NCBI GenBank assembly: GCA_937892945.1
Contig: CALBIL010000098.1
Coordinates: 33,996 to 97,995, forward strand
DNA length: 64,000 nt
Source: an uncultured euryarchaeote
GTDB lineage: Archaea > Thermoplasmatota > Poseidoniia > Poseidoniales > Poseidoniaceae
Direction of reading: 5' to 3'
The position numbers were made by a program, and so were the translations under genes. Each line of letters opens with the position of its first letter. Within the stretch, counting starts at the first letter, position 1. The notes under the pieces were generated by a model, which searched no databases, was not told where the DNA came from, and saw only the letters and a program-made list of their open reading frames with translations. Positions 18,337-27,989 of the stretch are shown here, one piece after another.

Positions 18337-19107
18337 ATGCTCGCATTTGAAACAGGCACCTTACAATGGATTTTGATCGGCTTTGAAGCAATCATTGGCC
18401 TTCTGTTATGCATTGGTTCGAAAAGCCAACCTTTCCCACGCCCCTCTCTGAGATTTGGTTTGTTCATTCTGGTCCTCACTTCGTTGATCGCTGTGGGTCA
18501 AATGGCACCAATACCTGTCACAGTAACTGGGCATCTTGTCATACTCACCGGAATTGGTTCGTTTGGTCTTCTTGCTGGGATTCATCATTTAATTCGCACT
18601 CGAAGAGAAGTCCTCATTGCTCCATTTTCAGGATTTTTCTTCTGCGTGGGTGTCGGCGGGTTAATGATTCAAACATGGAGCAGTTTGAATCAATTTGAAC
18701 AGTGGGCAGGATTCTTCTCTCTTGTCATGCTCGGTGGAGGGCAGACATGGTTGGTATTTCGCGGTCTCTTAATCGGCCGTCTACCTCTCGCTTGGAGTCA
18801 AGCGGGAATGGTTGCCCTACAACGTGGACAAATCAGCGGTGATAAGGGGGCAATTGCCTGTTTCGAAAAGGGCTGGGATGCTGAGGAAGAGCACTTGAAT
18901 CCAATGGCGTACCTTGCTCTTCATCGAATTCATTTGTTTATCGAAGACCAACACATGGCTGAAGAATGGTATGAATCACTTCTTGCAGTCGGTGGTGAAG
19001 AAGCCGTTGCCTTTGAATGGATTCAAGCGATTCATGATGCACTGGAGGACATTGACTCTTCGAAGGCGCTTCACCTTCCACCTCTCAACAAATTAGAGCA
19101 GGAATAG
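18337..19107 (+). CDS. Multi-pass membrane protein with helical C-terminal domain
   Basis: The N-terminal ~150 residues contain about five hydrophobic segments (for example WILIGFEAIIGLLLCIG and HLVILTGIGSFGLLAGI). A soluble helical part follows (AIACFEKGWDAEEEHLNPMA...), which may be a degenerate TPR-like unit. No family is recognised. ATG 18337 is preferred to the GTG at 18304 because GGAGGGGG sits just before it. The gene follows rlmH by 48 bases on the same strand. Confidence 0.65.
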   Translation: MLAFETGTLQWILIGFEAIIGLLLCIGSKSQPFPRPSLRFGLFILVLTSLIAVGQMAPIPVTVTGHLVILTGIGSFGLLAGIHHLIRTRREVLIAPFSGFFFCVGVGGLMIQTWSSLNQFEQWAGFFSLVMLGGGQTWLVFRGLLIGRLPLAWSQAGMVALQRGQISGDKGAIACFEKGWDAEEEHLNPMAYLALHRIHLFIEDQHMAEEWYESLLAVGGEEAVAFEWIQAIHDALEDIDSSKALHLPPLNKLEQE

Positions 19108-19217
19108 CGATTATTCCGGAAAGAATACCTTTCCATCTGGAATATTCCGTACAAAGAGGTCTCTTCTCTGATACATGAAGGCAAAGGACTTAAGAGGTAT
19201 AAATACAATATATTACC

Positions 19218-19499
19218 ATGGAAAAAGTATCGAAGCCACAAGGAGAATGGACACGAAGCACCTTTTTTTGCTTGGCAATGATCGTTTGGTTCTGTTCAAG
19301 CCTTCTTTCTCAAGCAGCCTATGTTGCGTTTTACGGTGTGCCATATGATGCAATCGCTCTTCTCAAACAATTTGGGCCACTCTATTATGCAGTTATAATT
19401 GTAGAATTAATGATGTGGGTGGGAGTAGGGTCTGTTGTCTTTGTGAGGTTTGCAAAAAAACTTGCTCCAAAGTTTCAATCCCCTTTGCCTTTAGCGTGA
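19218..19499 (+). CDS. Small two-pass membrane protein
   Basis: 93 residues with two hydrophobic helices (FFCLAMIVWFCSSLLSQAAYV and YYAVIIVELMMWVGVGSVVFV) and a basic C-terminus. No family is recognised. An AT-rich stretch GTATAAATACAATATATT lies immediately upstream of the ATG. It is slightly too close for a standard leaderless TATA box, so either that box serves a downstream start or the match is fortuitous. The flanking gaps (110 and 94 bases) hold no other gene. Confidence 0.55.
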   Translation: MEKVSKPQGEWTRSTFFCLAMIVWFCSSLLSQAAYVAFYGVPYDAIALLKQFGPLYYAVIIVELMMWVGVGSVVFVRFAKKLAPKFQSPLPLA

Positions 19500-19593
19500 C
19501 TGCAGGCGCCGATTTTTGCCAAACCCCTGAAAAACGGCTAAATTCATCGTTCCTCTCCGATGAGTTGAAGGTCCTTCAAGTTAAGGAACGTAT

Positions 19594-20079
19594 GTGAAAG
19601 AACACTCAGATCTCCCCTTCTTTTCAGGACGTCCAATGGATGTCTGTTCATTGGCTGATGAAGATGTCGCTTTACGTACTCTGCCGAGAGGTGCCCGAAT
19701 AGTTTCTCTTGAAGACGCTCGAGAAAACTTACCTAAAGTAACTCGATGGTTAGCAGAACTCCAAGCAATGAGCGATGAGGCCCATGACCTTACCGAAGAA
19801 CTGGAAGTCTTACTTGAATCGCTCGAAGCAGAGAGTGAGCATGTTGTAGAAGTTGCAGAACAATTGGCACAACTCGTCACCCACTGGCAAAGTGTAACTT
19901 CAAGAATTGAAGCGACTGGAACCCGTATTGCTTGCTTAGAACCCGGCCGATTGGAATGGTATGGCGTGGTTGATCAACACCTGGCATTGTATTCATGGCG
20001 CTTTGGTGAAGAAGATATTGAATGGTATCATCCAATCGATGCAAGTTTTCTTGCCCGAAAACCACTCATAGAAGCATGA
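19594..20079 (+). CDS. DUF2203-family protein
   Basis: The C-terminal half carries the DUF2203 signature: CLEPGRLEWYGVVDQHLALY, then a WRFGEEDIEWYHP-type motif and a FLARKPL end. The N-terminal part includes a coiled-coil segment (EEHDLTEELEVLLESLEAESE-like region, about residues 70-110). The function of the family is not established. The start is GTG 19594, since the ATG two bases earlier is followed at once by a stop. The next gene (cobalamin adenosyltransferase) begins 24 bases downstream, so the two are likely co-transcribed. Confidence 0.78.
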   Translation: MKEHSDLPFFSGRPMDVCSLADEDVALRTLPRGARIVSLEDARENLPKVTRWLAELQAMSDEAHDLTEELEVLLESLEAESEHVVEVAEQLAQLVTHWQSVTSRIEATGTRIACLEPGRLEWYGVVDQHLALYSWRFGEEDIEWYHPIDASFLARKPLIEA

Positions 20080-20103
20080 CTTGGGGTTGCCTGAGGCAGA
20101 GGC

Positions 20104-20799
20104 ATGGTACGTATCACACGAGTCTATACAGGTACAGGAGATGAAGGTGAAACTTCACTTGTTGATGGGTCACGACGTTCAAAAGCTGATCCGCGTCTTG
20201 AGGCAGTTGGCACCTGTGATGAACTCAATTCGCTTCTTGGGATGTGCCTTATGGAAATTGGACGCCTCCCAATGCACGAGGATGGAGGAAACCGTTCAAC
20301 CGTTCAACGGGTTCAAGTGATCGCCAATCAAGCACTCCCTCGCCTTCAAAACGAACTTTTCGACCTTGGAGCAGAATTAGCATGCCCTCCATTGGAATTG
20401 CCCGAAGGAATGGTTGTTTTGAATGAGAGCCAAGCATCGGTCTTGGTTGATGAAATGGACGCATGGCTCGAACAACTCGAGCCACTGACCAGTTTCATTC
20501 TCCCATCTGGAGAAGGGCCAGAAGCTGTGATTCACCTTACTCGGACTGTTACTCGACGTCTCGAGCGCACGGTTCTTCGACTTGCTGAATCCGAAGGAAA
20601 AGATGCAGTTCGACCACTTGTTCTCGTTTATCTCAACCGTCTTTCAGATTGGTTCTTTGTTTTCGGGCGCTGGGTTTGCTTAGGCCTTGGGAATGATGAA
20701 TCACTTTGGAAGCCTCTTGGACGAAGAGGTCCCGAAAGCGGCGTCGGTGCTTTGATTCGAAAGTTAAATCAAAACGACGAGGAATTCAAACAACTTTGA
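20104..20799 (+). CDS. Cob(I)alamin adenosyltransferase, PduO type
   Basis: The P-loop-like N-terminus TGTGDEGETSLVDGSR and the VGTCDELNSLLG motif are typical of PduO/MMAB-type ATP:cob(I)alamin adenosyltransferases. So are the C-terminal TRRLERTVLRLAE and VYLNRLSDWFFVFGRW. At 231 residues it is slightly longer than the family's ~190, mainly through an extra loop after residue 60. It makes adenosylcobalamin for B12-dependent enzymes. A purine-rich GAGGCAGAGGC lies just before the ATG. It converges with the Nudix gene, with one base between the stops. Confidence 0.92.
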   Translation: MVRITRVYTGTGDEGETSLVDGSRRSKADPRLEAVGTCDELNSLLGMCLMEIGRLPMHEDGGNRSTVQRVQVIANQALPRLQNELFDLGAELACPPLELPEGMVVLNESQASVLVDEMDAWLEQLEPLTSFILPSGEGPEAVIHLTRTVTRRLERTVLRLAESEGKDAVRPLVLVYLNRLSDWFFVFGRWVCLGLGNDESLWKPLGRRGPESGVGALIRKLNQNDEEFKQL

Positions 20800-20800
20800 A

Positions 20801-21211
20801 TCATTCCTTGCCGAGAGAAATCATATGCTGGCGTGCATTTTCAAGTATACTTCGTGTTTCATCATGCGTGAGTTGCTCCTTGGCTTGTTCCCAATCCAAC
20901 CACATGTGACCTTGATGCTCATGTGAGAGTGTCACTGTAATACGCTCGGTTTCTGCCAAATACCAGTAGACTTGCTTTGTTCGTTTCCGGCCTTTATGCC
21001 AGTATGAATATTCACTTCGTTCAACAAAACCGGGAACAAATTCAATTTCATCAATCCCAGTCTCCTCTCCAAGTTCACGCCGAGCCGTTGCATGATGGTC
21101 ATCATCAGTTTCTTCAACATGCCCTTTGGGAAAGTCCCAGTGGCCTTGCGGGTACTGAAGGAGAAGGATTGTTCCGTAATTGACCAAAACGATGCCACAC
21201 GAGATCTCCAT
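20801..21211 (-). CDS. Nudix hydrolase (Ap4A-hydrolase-like)
   Basis: The Nudix box reads GHVEETDDDHHATARREL followed by GEETGI. It is preceded by the typical IVLVNYGTILLLQYPQGHWDFPKG, closest to asymmetric diadenosine tetraphosphatases. The box has one residue more than the GX5EX7REUXEEXGU spacing. The ORF track's ATG at 21412 adds 67 residues with no family resemblance that also run over the divergent DHH gene, so ATG 21211 is chosen (136 aa). It likely clears Ap4A or other nucleotide derivatives in the cytoplasm. Confidence 0.83.
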   Translation of the reverse strand: MEISCGIVLVNYGTILLLQYPQGHWDFPKGHVEETDDDHHATARRELGEETGIDEIEFVPGFVERSEYSYWHKGRKRTKQVYWYLAETERITVTLSHEHQGHMWLDWEQAKEQLTHDETRSILENARQHMISLGKE

Positions 21212-21299
21212 GCACTGAGCAGAACGGCAATAGGTCAAGTCAATTGTGGCGAAATGTTTCCCAAAAACCTTCTTGGACAGCGCACACACCCCTCGCGTT

Positions 21300-22298
21300 A
21301 TGCCTCCTTCTTCGACGCCATTGAAAAGAGCGGGATTGCCCGAGTTTCGTCGAATCATCGCTGATTCCGACCTCGACGGACTCTGTGCCGCAGCAGTTCT
21401 GAAAGCAGCCAACCCAGAGGCAGAAGTTCATTTCGCCCATGCTGCATTAGTTCGTTCAGGTGCTATCGATGCATTGGTTGACCGTTCCACTGCAATGGTG
21501 GATTTACCTTTCCACCCTGAATGTGGTTGGTATTTGGATCACCATCAGACCAACCGGCCGAACGAAGAAGAGGAGGCGCAGTTTGTACTCAATGGAGGCA
21601 CCTGTCATTGGGAAGCAACACCTTCTGCTGCACGGCTTGCTTACGATGTCTTGAGTCCCTATATCGACCTCTCACACTTAGAAGAAATAATGCCGGTAGT
21701 CGATGCACTTGATTCAGGTCAAATCACCCGTGAGGAATTTATTGAAGATGGCCCAATCCTCCAACTGGCACGTTCCCTTTCACTACGGGAATCAGAACAT
21801 ATGCACCACGTTCTCACCTTACTTTCTCAAGGTTCGAGTCTGAATGAAGTTTTACAGGATACCAAAGTATCACCTCATATTGAGAGAGCCCAGCATGAAC
21901 GTAAAGCAGCTCAAGCAGTTGTCGAACAACATACTGAAATTATTGACCGTCTTGCAGTCTGCAGAATGGATGAGAAAGGCGTTCGTTCAAACGGTTACTT
22001 AGTTACCGCATGGGCAGGAGAGAGGGCAGACGCATGCTGCATCATTCACGGGTATGCTGACGGTTCCATTGAAACGTCCGAACGCCCCGCCCTTTCGGCG
22101 AGTTTCTATGCGAATTCCTTTTTACAAAACGGCCAAGGCCGATACGATTTATCACGATTAGCAACTGCAATGGATTCAACAGGTGGAGGCCATGCCAATG
22201 CTTGTGGTTGTCGAATTCAAGCACCAGGAATCGATTCAAACCTTGAGACGTGGCTTAAAATGTGGAAGAACCGGAATCAAGAACTCGCTATTGAGTGA
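21300..22298 (+). CDS. DHH-family phosphoesterase
   Basis: The protein carries the DHH superfamily motifs: ADSDLDGLCAAAVL (motif I), an Asp in MVDLPFHPE, LDHHQTNRP (the DHH motif) and a C-terminal DHHA1-type glycine motif STGGGHANACGCRI. The family includes RecJ-like nucleases, nanoRNases and cyclic-dinucleotide or pyrophosphate hydrolases; which applies cannot be told here. ATG 21300 (MPPSSTPLKRAGLPEF) is preferred to 21246, which would overlap the divergent Nudix promoter region. Length 332 aa. It is convergent with the DUF4079-like gene, two bases between stops. Confidence 0.85.
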   Translation: MPPSSTPLKRAGLPEFRRIIADSDLDGLCAAAVLKAANPEAEVHFAHAALVRSGAIDALVDRSTAMVDLPFHPECGWYLDHHQTNRPNEEEEAQFVLNGGTCHWEATPSAARLAYDVLSPYIDLSHLEEIMPVVDALDSGQITREEFIEDGPILQLARSLSLRESEHMHHVLTLLSQGSSLNEVLQDTKVSPHIERAQHERKAAQAVVEQHTEIIDRLAVCRMDEKGVRSNGYLVTAWAGERADACCIIHGYADGSIETSERPALSASFYANSFLQNGQGRYDLSRLATAMDSTGGGHANACGCRIQAPGIDSNLETWLKMWKNRNQELAIE

Positions 22299-22300
22299 GT

Positions 22301-22768
22301 TCACAGTACGCTGAAAATGTACAAGAACCCCAAAAAAGCATGCAAGAAGGCTAAGACGACAATGAGGTCTGCAGCTCGTCCATGTTTCAATGCATGATGG
22401 GCAAACTTTTCACCTTCGTTTCGAGCATCACGAGCTCGTCGTCCCATGCGTGCAAGTATGAAGAGCAAAACAAACCCAATCGGGCCCATGAATCCATGAA
22501 GACTTTGAGGAATGAGTGAGGTGAGAATACTTTCATTTTCTCTCCAGCCAACAAATGCACGGCTCAAAAAGGCAACACAAATGACAAAGAAGGCAGACCA
22601 AATCAATCGGTTGCCATATTTCTCATGTTGAGAGAGTGCATTTTTTCGAGACTCTCCTTTGAGTTCATGGCTTTTTCTTCGCCAAGAGTATTGCCACCAA
22701 ATCCAACCGAGTAACCCTGTTGCAAGTAAAGGATGGAGCAATAAAACCACAATGCGAACGATGTCCAT
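22301..22768 (-). CDS. Four-helix membrane protein resembling DUF4079 (cytochrome b561-like)
   Basis: 155 residues with four hydrophobic helices beginning VLLLHPLLATGLLGWIWW, with His residues at helix ends (LLHPLL, QSLHGFMGPIG, AFLHAFLGFLY). This arrangement, with a cytoplasmic SQHEKYGN loop, resembles DUF4079 and related b-type-haem membrane proteins, so haem binding is plausible but unproven. The ORF track extends to 22927, but ATG 22768 gives the first helix directly and avoids running over the next gene's upstream region. Confidence 0.6.
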   Translation of the reverse strand: MDIVRIVVLLLHPLLATGLLGWIWWQYSWRRKSHELKGESRKNALSQHEKYGNRLIWSAFFVICVAFLSRAFVGWRENESILTSLIPQSLHGFMGPIGFVLLFILARMGRRARDARNEGEKFAHHALKHGRAADLIVVLAFLHAFLGFLYIFSVL

Positions 22769-22912
22769 GCCATTCCTCCGTTTCCCTCCAAGTGTTCTTT
22801 GTTCATGGATGTTCGTAGACTTCTGGAGGAATTGAATCGTTTTGAGTTCTAGATGGCGCTTCCGGTGGATTGAAGGAGGGTAGGTTGAGCCAATGGAAGA
22901 GGAGGGGGAGCA

Positions 22913-25900
22913 TTGCAAGAGAACCACATGTCAAATTGTCTTGAAGTTGCTTTCAAAACCAACATCACAAAACCTCGACGTCAGTCCTTAGTAGTGAAAA
23001 CTGCTGATTGGCAATTACTTGAGAAACCTTGGCGCCCAATCCTCCTTTTGGCCCTTGCCGAGACTGAACTTCCAGCGGCCGATGAAGATGAATCCGACTC
23101 ATCATCTCGTCGTCGCCCATCAGGTGGACGGGGAAGAAACCGTCGTGGAGGCCGAGGTGCTTCTGGCCCCATGGACTCACTCCCACCAGCCGTAGAAATG
23201 CTGGTTCCTTCTGATTACAGTTCTGCTTACCGACTTGCAGTTTTAATGGTCCACAAACTTCTCAACAAAGAGGAGTGGGAAGAGGAATGGGAAACAACTG
23301 AGAAATCATTGCGTGAAACTTGTTTGGAAAAAGGGGTCCATCCAATTTGGCTTGAACTCGCTCAACGAACTGCAGTTCTCGGTCAATTCGCAGCATTCCC
23401 GAAAGCCAAAGCGACCAAGTCCAAAGCAGGTAAGAAAGTTAAATTGGATTTGGCTTTCATCAATCCATTGAACACTGAAGATTTAATCGCGGCTATTGAG
23501 GGGATCTCAGTTACCGTAACAGACGCAGAATCCCAAGTAGCACTTCGGAATATCGTTTCACAACTTTCCTCGGGAAGACAATTACATCCGGCAGACGTTC
23601 TCTATCACTTAGAAGGACAGGCCACAGCACTGAGTGTATTGTTGGCATTAGCATCAGAGAAAGACCCTACAGAATCTCTTGACCGGCTCAAACCGATCGA
23701 CGCAGAATTGGCTGAACAACTGAATGACTTTCACATGCTTCGCCAAGGTAAAGTGTTGGACTGGAAGAAATCAAGAACTGCAAAAGGAAACCACTCATTG
23801 GCAGCAGCACGGCAACTTTTAGCTTGGGAGAACCCTCCGGCTGAAGCATCAAAACTTTCCTCGAAGCAACTTGCTGAAGGTCTCGAATTACTTCGCGAAC
23901 ACACAACAAATGCGGTTCAAATTGAAAAAATCATGTGGTGGCGATTAAATGCTCTTCACAAAGAAGGTAAATCTGAAGAAACGATTCAGCTTTTGACCAG
24001 TTTGAAACTCGACCACCATACCGAGTTGTCAACTTTAGCACCCTTGTTGTCTGAACTTTCAGGAGAAGTGCTTGATCAGTGGCTTCTTGAACAGATTCCA
24101 ATTTTGGATGACGGGTCGCTTGTTGTATTGATTCAAATGGAATCATTACCTTTGCACATCCGTTCGATGGCGGCAAAGAACCTCTCGCATGATACAAGTG
24201 AAGCTTGGGAAAGTGTGTTTCCTCTCCTTATTGACATCTATACGCAAAGTATGGAATTAAACCTCCTTGCTAAAATGGTAACATCTAATGATTTGGTACC
24301 AATGTCTCACCCTTACGAAACCTTACTCGTATCTCACTTACTTGATGCAGGAAGTAATAATGAACTTTGGATTAAAGTTCGGGCAGCCCGAAGAGCAGCT
24401 CTTTCTGAAGTTCATAGCATAGATGCGCCTGACTCTTTCTCATCAACATCCGAAGCATTACTTATGCTGTTTGAAGGCGAAAATATTGAAGATGACCGTC
24501 TTACGACAGTGCTTGACAAACAAGGCCTCTTGGCCTTTGGACCGATTCGCCAAGCACTCCGAGATGGTGGCAGTGGAATTGCCTCGTCGACTCACCTTTC
24601 GAATCTTGAACAAAGTATTGCTTCAGCGGAACTCACCGTCATGGAACGTGTTCTGTTCAATGCTGTCATCGCAACATTGCGCCTCAACCACGTGGCTTTA
24701 ATGCTTCAACATGGAAATTCGGATGATGAAAATATCGAGACTCTCAATACCTTGTTAGCGAACCCAATCATTCCAACCGGCATGATTCACAGCGTACGCC
24801 ATTTGGTTTTAGAGCATGACATAGGGCTCCCTTCTCTTGTTCGCTGGTACCAAACCCATGACGCTTTATCTCCATGGCACACCCTTGCACGAGCAGCAGT
24901 CTATGCATCAAATCAAGAAGAATTGAATGCAGCCCGAGACTATCGTAAAGCCGGAGATCATGAAGAATTTGATTACGAATACTCTCTTACTTTGTATCGT
25001 AAAGCTCTGATTCATTTGGCATTCGCAGAGCAATGGCGAGAGGCTGTTGAACTTCTTGATGCACAACCTGCTCTCAAGAGTGCGATTACTCAACGGTTCC
25101 AATTGTATCTGCGGGTTTCCTATACTGCAAAATCAAAAGATACCAATTCAGCAACCCGTTTGCTGAAAGAGTTCGTTAAACGAACCAAGATGGAAATGGA
25201 AGAAAACGAAGAAGGCGAAATGATCGAAGTCATGAGAGTCTACCATGCAGAAGATGATTTAGACATGCTCAAAACCTATCCACACGAACACCCTCGGCCA
25301 CTTCCAACAGATCCATTTTGTGGAAGAGTTACCGCTGCAACAAACTCGTTGCATAAGAATCGCCGAAGACAAAAGAATACCTTCGATACCCGATTTAATC
25401 AATTGATGCAATTTGGCTCACCTTCGACCGATGAAGTCTACTCCCTTGCGAGTGAAGCTGCCAAAGTTCGCCCAGTTGACGGTTTGATGTTCCTTGAACG
25501 TGCCCAAAACAGTGCCTTTTTCAATGAAACTGAGATTCGAAGTTTACAACAGGCAGAACTTTCTCTTTTCTCTGTCAATAAAGCACAGATTCCAAACGCC
25601 TCTCGCCGTTATCTGCGTAATCTTTCCCTTGTACCATTGGTCATTGTCGATACCAATATTTTAGTCGATGCTTTAATTGGCCGAATTTCTGAGAAATTAC
25701 ACCTCGTTGGTGAAATCAGCCTCGATATCCAAGGACAAGGAAGTTTCCATAAAATTCTTCTTAGTAAAGCGAAAGATAAGAAATTACAATTGTGGCTACC
25801 CGATATCGTCAAGCAAGAATTGACCGGTATTGCTTCGGGAATAAATCATCTCAAGAGCCGGTTCGATGATGCTTTGGTATCACCTGAATTACTTGATTCA

Positions 25901-26317
25901 ATTTTCAACGCGAAGACACTCAAAACACTCGTGAATGATGTTCTCAAGGATTACAACACTTGGAGCCCCCTGGATCTCGAAATCGAATCCGAAGCAGGCT
26001 CGGAAGATACGAAAGCTGCGATTGAAAAGTTCTTACTTGAATCCACTGAAATATACGAAGAAATCACCGCTATGAAGCGCACTCGTGGAGAACCAATCCG
26101 TACAGTTCTTGAAGGCCGAGACATTTATCCAGAATCGCCAGACAGAACTTTGATGCGTATCGCTTCACAACTCGCCACTCAATCTCTACAAGATCTCGGT
26201 ACTGTATTGATTGCAACCCGGGATGGTGATTTCACACTTGTCGCTCGGGCATTTGAAGAACAATTTGGCTTTGGAATTGCCAAAAATAGCCGTTCACTTA
26301 ACGCTTGGCTCAAGTGA
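22913..26317 (+). CDS. Very large protein with RG-rich N-terminus, helical repeats and C-terminal PIN domain
   Basis: A disordered R/G-rich segment (RRRPSGGRGRNRRGGRGASG, about residues 66-85) follows a short N-terminal piece. About 800 residues of predominantly helical, TPR/HEAT-like sequence come next. Residues ~905-1134 are a PIN nuclease domain: VIVDTNILVDAL (first acid), LWLPDIVKQELTGIA (second acid) and VLIATRDGDFTLVARA (third acidic pair). All acidic residues are present, so ribonuclease activity is likely. The start may be TTG 22913 (close behind GAGGAGGGGGAG) or ATG 22928. There is no adjacent antitoxin, so it is not an ordinary VapC. A role in RNA processing or decay is inference. 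Confidence 0.75.
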   Translation: MQENHMSNCLEVAFKTNITKPRRQSLVVKTADWQLLEKPWRPILLLALAETELPAADEDESDSSSRRRPSGGRGRNRRGGRGASGPMDSLPPAVEMLVPSDYSSAYRLAVLMVHKLLNKEEWEEEWETTEKSLRETCLEKGVHPIWLELAQRTAVLGQFAAFPKAKATKSKAGKKVKLDLAFINPLNTEDLIAAIEGISVTVTDAESQVALRNIVSQLSSGRQLHPADVLYHLEGQATALSVLLALASEKDPTESLDRLKPIDAELAEQLNDFHMLRQGKVLDWKKSRTAKGNHSLAAARQLLAWENPPAEASKLSSKQLAEGLELLREHTTNAVQIEKIMWWRLNALHKEGKSEETIQLLTSLKLDHHTELSTLAPLLSELSGEVLDQWLLEQIPILDDGSLVVLIQMESLPLHIRSMAAKNLSHDTSEAWESVFPLLIDIYTQSMELNLLAKMVTSNDLVPMSHPYETLLVSHLLDAGSNNELWIKVRAARRAALSEVHSIDAPDSFSSTSEALLMLFEGENIEDDRLTTVLDKQGLLAFGPIRQALRDGGSGIASSTHLSNLEQSIASAELTVMERVLFNAVIATLRLNHVALMLQHGNSDDENIETLNTLLANPIIPTGMIHSVRHLVLEHDIGLPSLVRWYQTHDALSPWHTLARAAVYASNQEELNAARDYRKAGDHEEFDYEYSLTLYRKALIHLAFAEQWREAVELLDAQPALKSAITQRFQLYLRVSYTAKSKDTNSATRLLKEFVKRTKMEMEENEEGEMIEVMRVYHAEDDLDMLKTYPHEHPRPLPTDPFCGRVTAATNSLHKNRRRQKNTFDTRFNQLMQFGSPSTDEVYSLASEAAKVRPVDGLMFLERAQNSAFFNETEIRSLQQAELSLFSVNKAQIPNASRRYLRNLSLVPLVIVDTNILVDALIGRISEKLHLVGEISLDIQGQGSFHKILLSKAKDKKLQLWLPDIVKQELTGIASGINHLKSRFDDALVSPELLDSIFNAKTLKTLVNDVLKDYNTWSPLDLEIESEAGSEDTKAAIEKFLLESTEIYEEITAMKRTRGEPIRTVLEGRDIYPESPDRTLMRIASQLATQSLQDLGTVLIATRDGDFTLVARAFEEQFGFGIAKNSRSLNAWLK

Positions 26318-26320
26318 ATC

Positions 26321-27547
26321 TCACATGTGAGCAATCATTGCATCGCCAAAGGCACTGCATGAGAGAAGTATTGCATCATCCATTAACCGCTCAAAGTCGT
26401 AGGTGACGGTTTTTGCAGAAATAGCACCTTCCATTCCCTTGACAATCAAATCAGCAGCTTGGGTCCAACCCATGTGGCGGAGCATCATTTCTGCGGAGAG
26501 AATAAGTGAACCTGGATTTACTTTGTTTTGACCAGTATACTTTGGGGCAGTACCATGGGTTGCTTCAAAGATAGAAATTCCAGTTTCGTAGTTGAGGTTC
26601 GCACCTGGTGCAATACCGATTCCACCAACTTGTGCAGCTAATGCATCCGAGATATAATCGCCGTTCAGATTCATGGTTGTCAAGACTGAATATTCAGAAG
26701 GTCGAGTAATAATCTGTTGGAGCATTGCGTCTGCAATAACGTCCTTTACGAGAATTGTCTTACCGGAGTTTGGATTTACAAAAGTGCACCATGGCCCACC
26801 GTCAAGTTCGGTTGCACCAAACTCATCTTTAGCAATTGAATAACCCCAATCTCGGAATCCACCTTCTGTGAATTTCATGATGTTACCTTTGTGAACGATG
26901 GTCACACTTTCTTTGTCGGTGTCGATAGCGTGTTGAAGAGCAGCCCGTACAATTCGTGCAGTCCCTTCTTGAGAGATCGGTTTGATACCAATTCCGGAAG
27001 TATTTGGGAAACGAATCTTATCGACTCCCATCTCATTCTGTAAGAAATCGATGACCTTCTTGACTTCAGCACTCCCAGCTTCCCATTCAATACCGGCATA
27101 CACATCTTCACTGTTTTCTCTGAAAATAATCATGTCGACATCACCAGGAGACTTGACTGGGGAAGGTGTTCCTTCATACCAGCGTACAGGGCGCACACAA
27201 GCATACAAGTCGAGTTTCTGCCGTAGAGCAACATTCAATGAACGAATTCCTCCACCCACTGGAGTTGTCAAGGGTCCTTTGATTGATATGAGACCAGCAC
27301 GAATTGCGTCCAATGTTGCTTGAGGTAGCCATTCACCAGTTGCATTGAATGCTTTTTCACCGGCAAGAACTTCAGACCAAACAATGCCCTTGTTTCCGTT
27401 ATACGATTTCGAAACTGCAGCATCGACTACTTTCATCATGACAGGAGAGATGTCAATTCCAATCCCATCTCCTTCGATGTAGTGAATTATTGGGTCATCT
27501 GGAACATTGAGTTTACCGTTGTTTAATGTTACTGGGGTTCCTGCCAT
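26321..27547 (-). CDS. icd: Isocitrate dehydrogenase (NADP-type)
   Basis: 408 residues of the isocitrate/isopropylmalate dehydrogenase family. [20 protein letters not shown] is the isocitrate-specific substrate loop, with the Ser equivalent to E. coli S113. [20 protein letters not shown] is family-diagnostic, and [17 protein letters not shown] carries the Lys-Tyr pair associated with NADP preference. It converts isocitrate to 2-oxoglutarate in the TCA cycle. The start is ATG 27547; the ORF track's TTG three codons upstream is less likely. It is convergent with the PIN gene (three bases apart) and divergent from the OsmC gene. Confidence 0.95.
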   Translation of the reverse strand: MAGTPVTLNNGKLNVPDDPIIHYIEGDGIGIDISPVMMKVVDAAVSKSYNGNKGIVWSEVLAGEKAFNATGEWLPQATLDAIRAGLISIKGPLTTPVGGGIRSLNVALRQKLDLYACVRPVRWYEGTPSPVKSPGDVDMIIFRENSEDVYAGIEWEAGSAEVKKVIDFLQNEMGVDKIRFPNTSGIGIKPISQEGTARIVRAALQHAIDTDKESVTIVHKGNIMKFTEGGFRDWGYSIAKDEFGATELDGGPWCTFVNPNSGKTILVKDVIADAMLQQIITRPSEYSVLTTMNLNGDYISDALAAQVGGIGIAPGANLNYETGISIFEATHGTAPKYTGQNKVNPGSLILSAEMMLRHMGWTQAADLIVKGMEGAISAKTVTYDFERLMDDAILLSCSAFGDAMIAHM

Positions 27548-27605
27548 GGCAATCAAACTGACGCAGATGCATCCCCTTCAAGAATGAACCGCCCCACGGA
27601 CCTCC

Positions 27606-27989
27606 ATGCAAGGACGAGTAGAATGGACCGGAGGAAATGGACTTCGATGTACAAATTCCAATGACCAAAGTCTTGAAATCGATTGGGAAGATGGGCCTTC
27701 ACCAATGCAAATCACTCTTCAAATGATTGGAGCATGCTCTTTAGTTGATGTTATTGTTGGCCTTAAAGACCGTCAATTTACGAAAGTCTGGGTTGAACTC
27801 GACAGCACCCGTGCACAAACAACGCCACGCGTTTTTGAAACAGTGGAAATGATTTACCATGTTGAGGGCGATGTTCCAGAAAAGTTACTCAAGCGAATCG
27901 TAGCGAAGAGTCATGAAAAATACTGCAGTGTGTCAAACATGTTTACCGATGTCAGTATGACATCGAGCGTTGTAGTTCACCGTGCTTAA
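27606..27989 (+). CDS. OsmC/Ohr-family protein
   Basis: 127 residues with the fold-defining pair of cysteines, GACSLVDVIVGLKDR (first Cys on the central helix) and SHEKYCSVSNMF (second Cys). These are the peroxidatic/resolving positions of OsmC-type thiol peroxidases. It lacks the long N-terminal arm of Ohr and is closer to the short YhfA-type group. A likely role is hydroperoxide detoxification or a related thiol activity. The first codons begin about 60 bases from the divergent icd start. The last bases overlap the convergent 224-aa gene by four. Confidence 0.85.
   Translation: MQGRVEWTGGNGLRCTNSNDQSLEIDWEDGPSPMQITLQMIGACSLVDVIVGLKDRQFTKVWVELDSTRAQTTPRVFETVEMIYHVEGDVPEKLLKRIVAKSHEKYCSVSNMFTDVSMTSSVVVHRA

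Noticed and set aside
21212-21412. N-terminal extension of the Nudix protein from 21412
   Set aside because: The 67 extra residues are unlike Nudix proteins and overlap the divergent DHH gene; ATG 21211 begins just before the first Nudix strand.
22913-26317. PIN protein as a VapC toxin
   Set aside because: It is eight times longer than VapC and has no antitoxin-like gene next to it.
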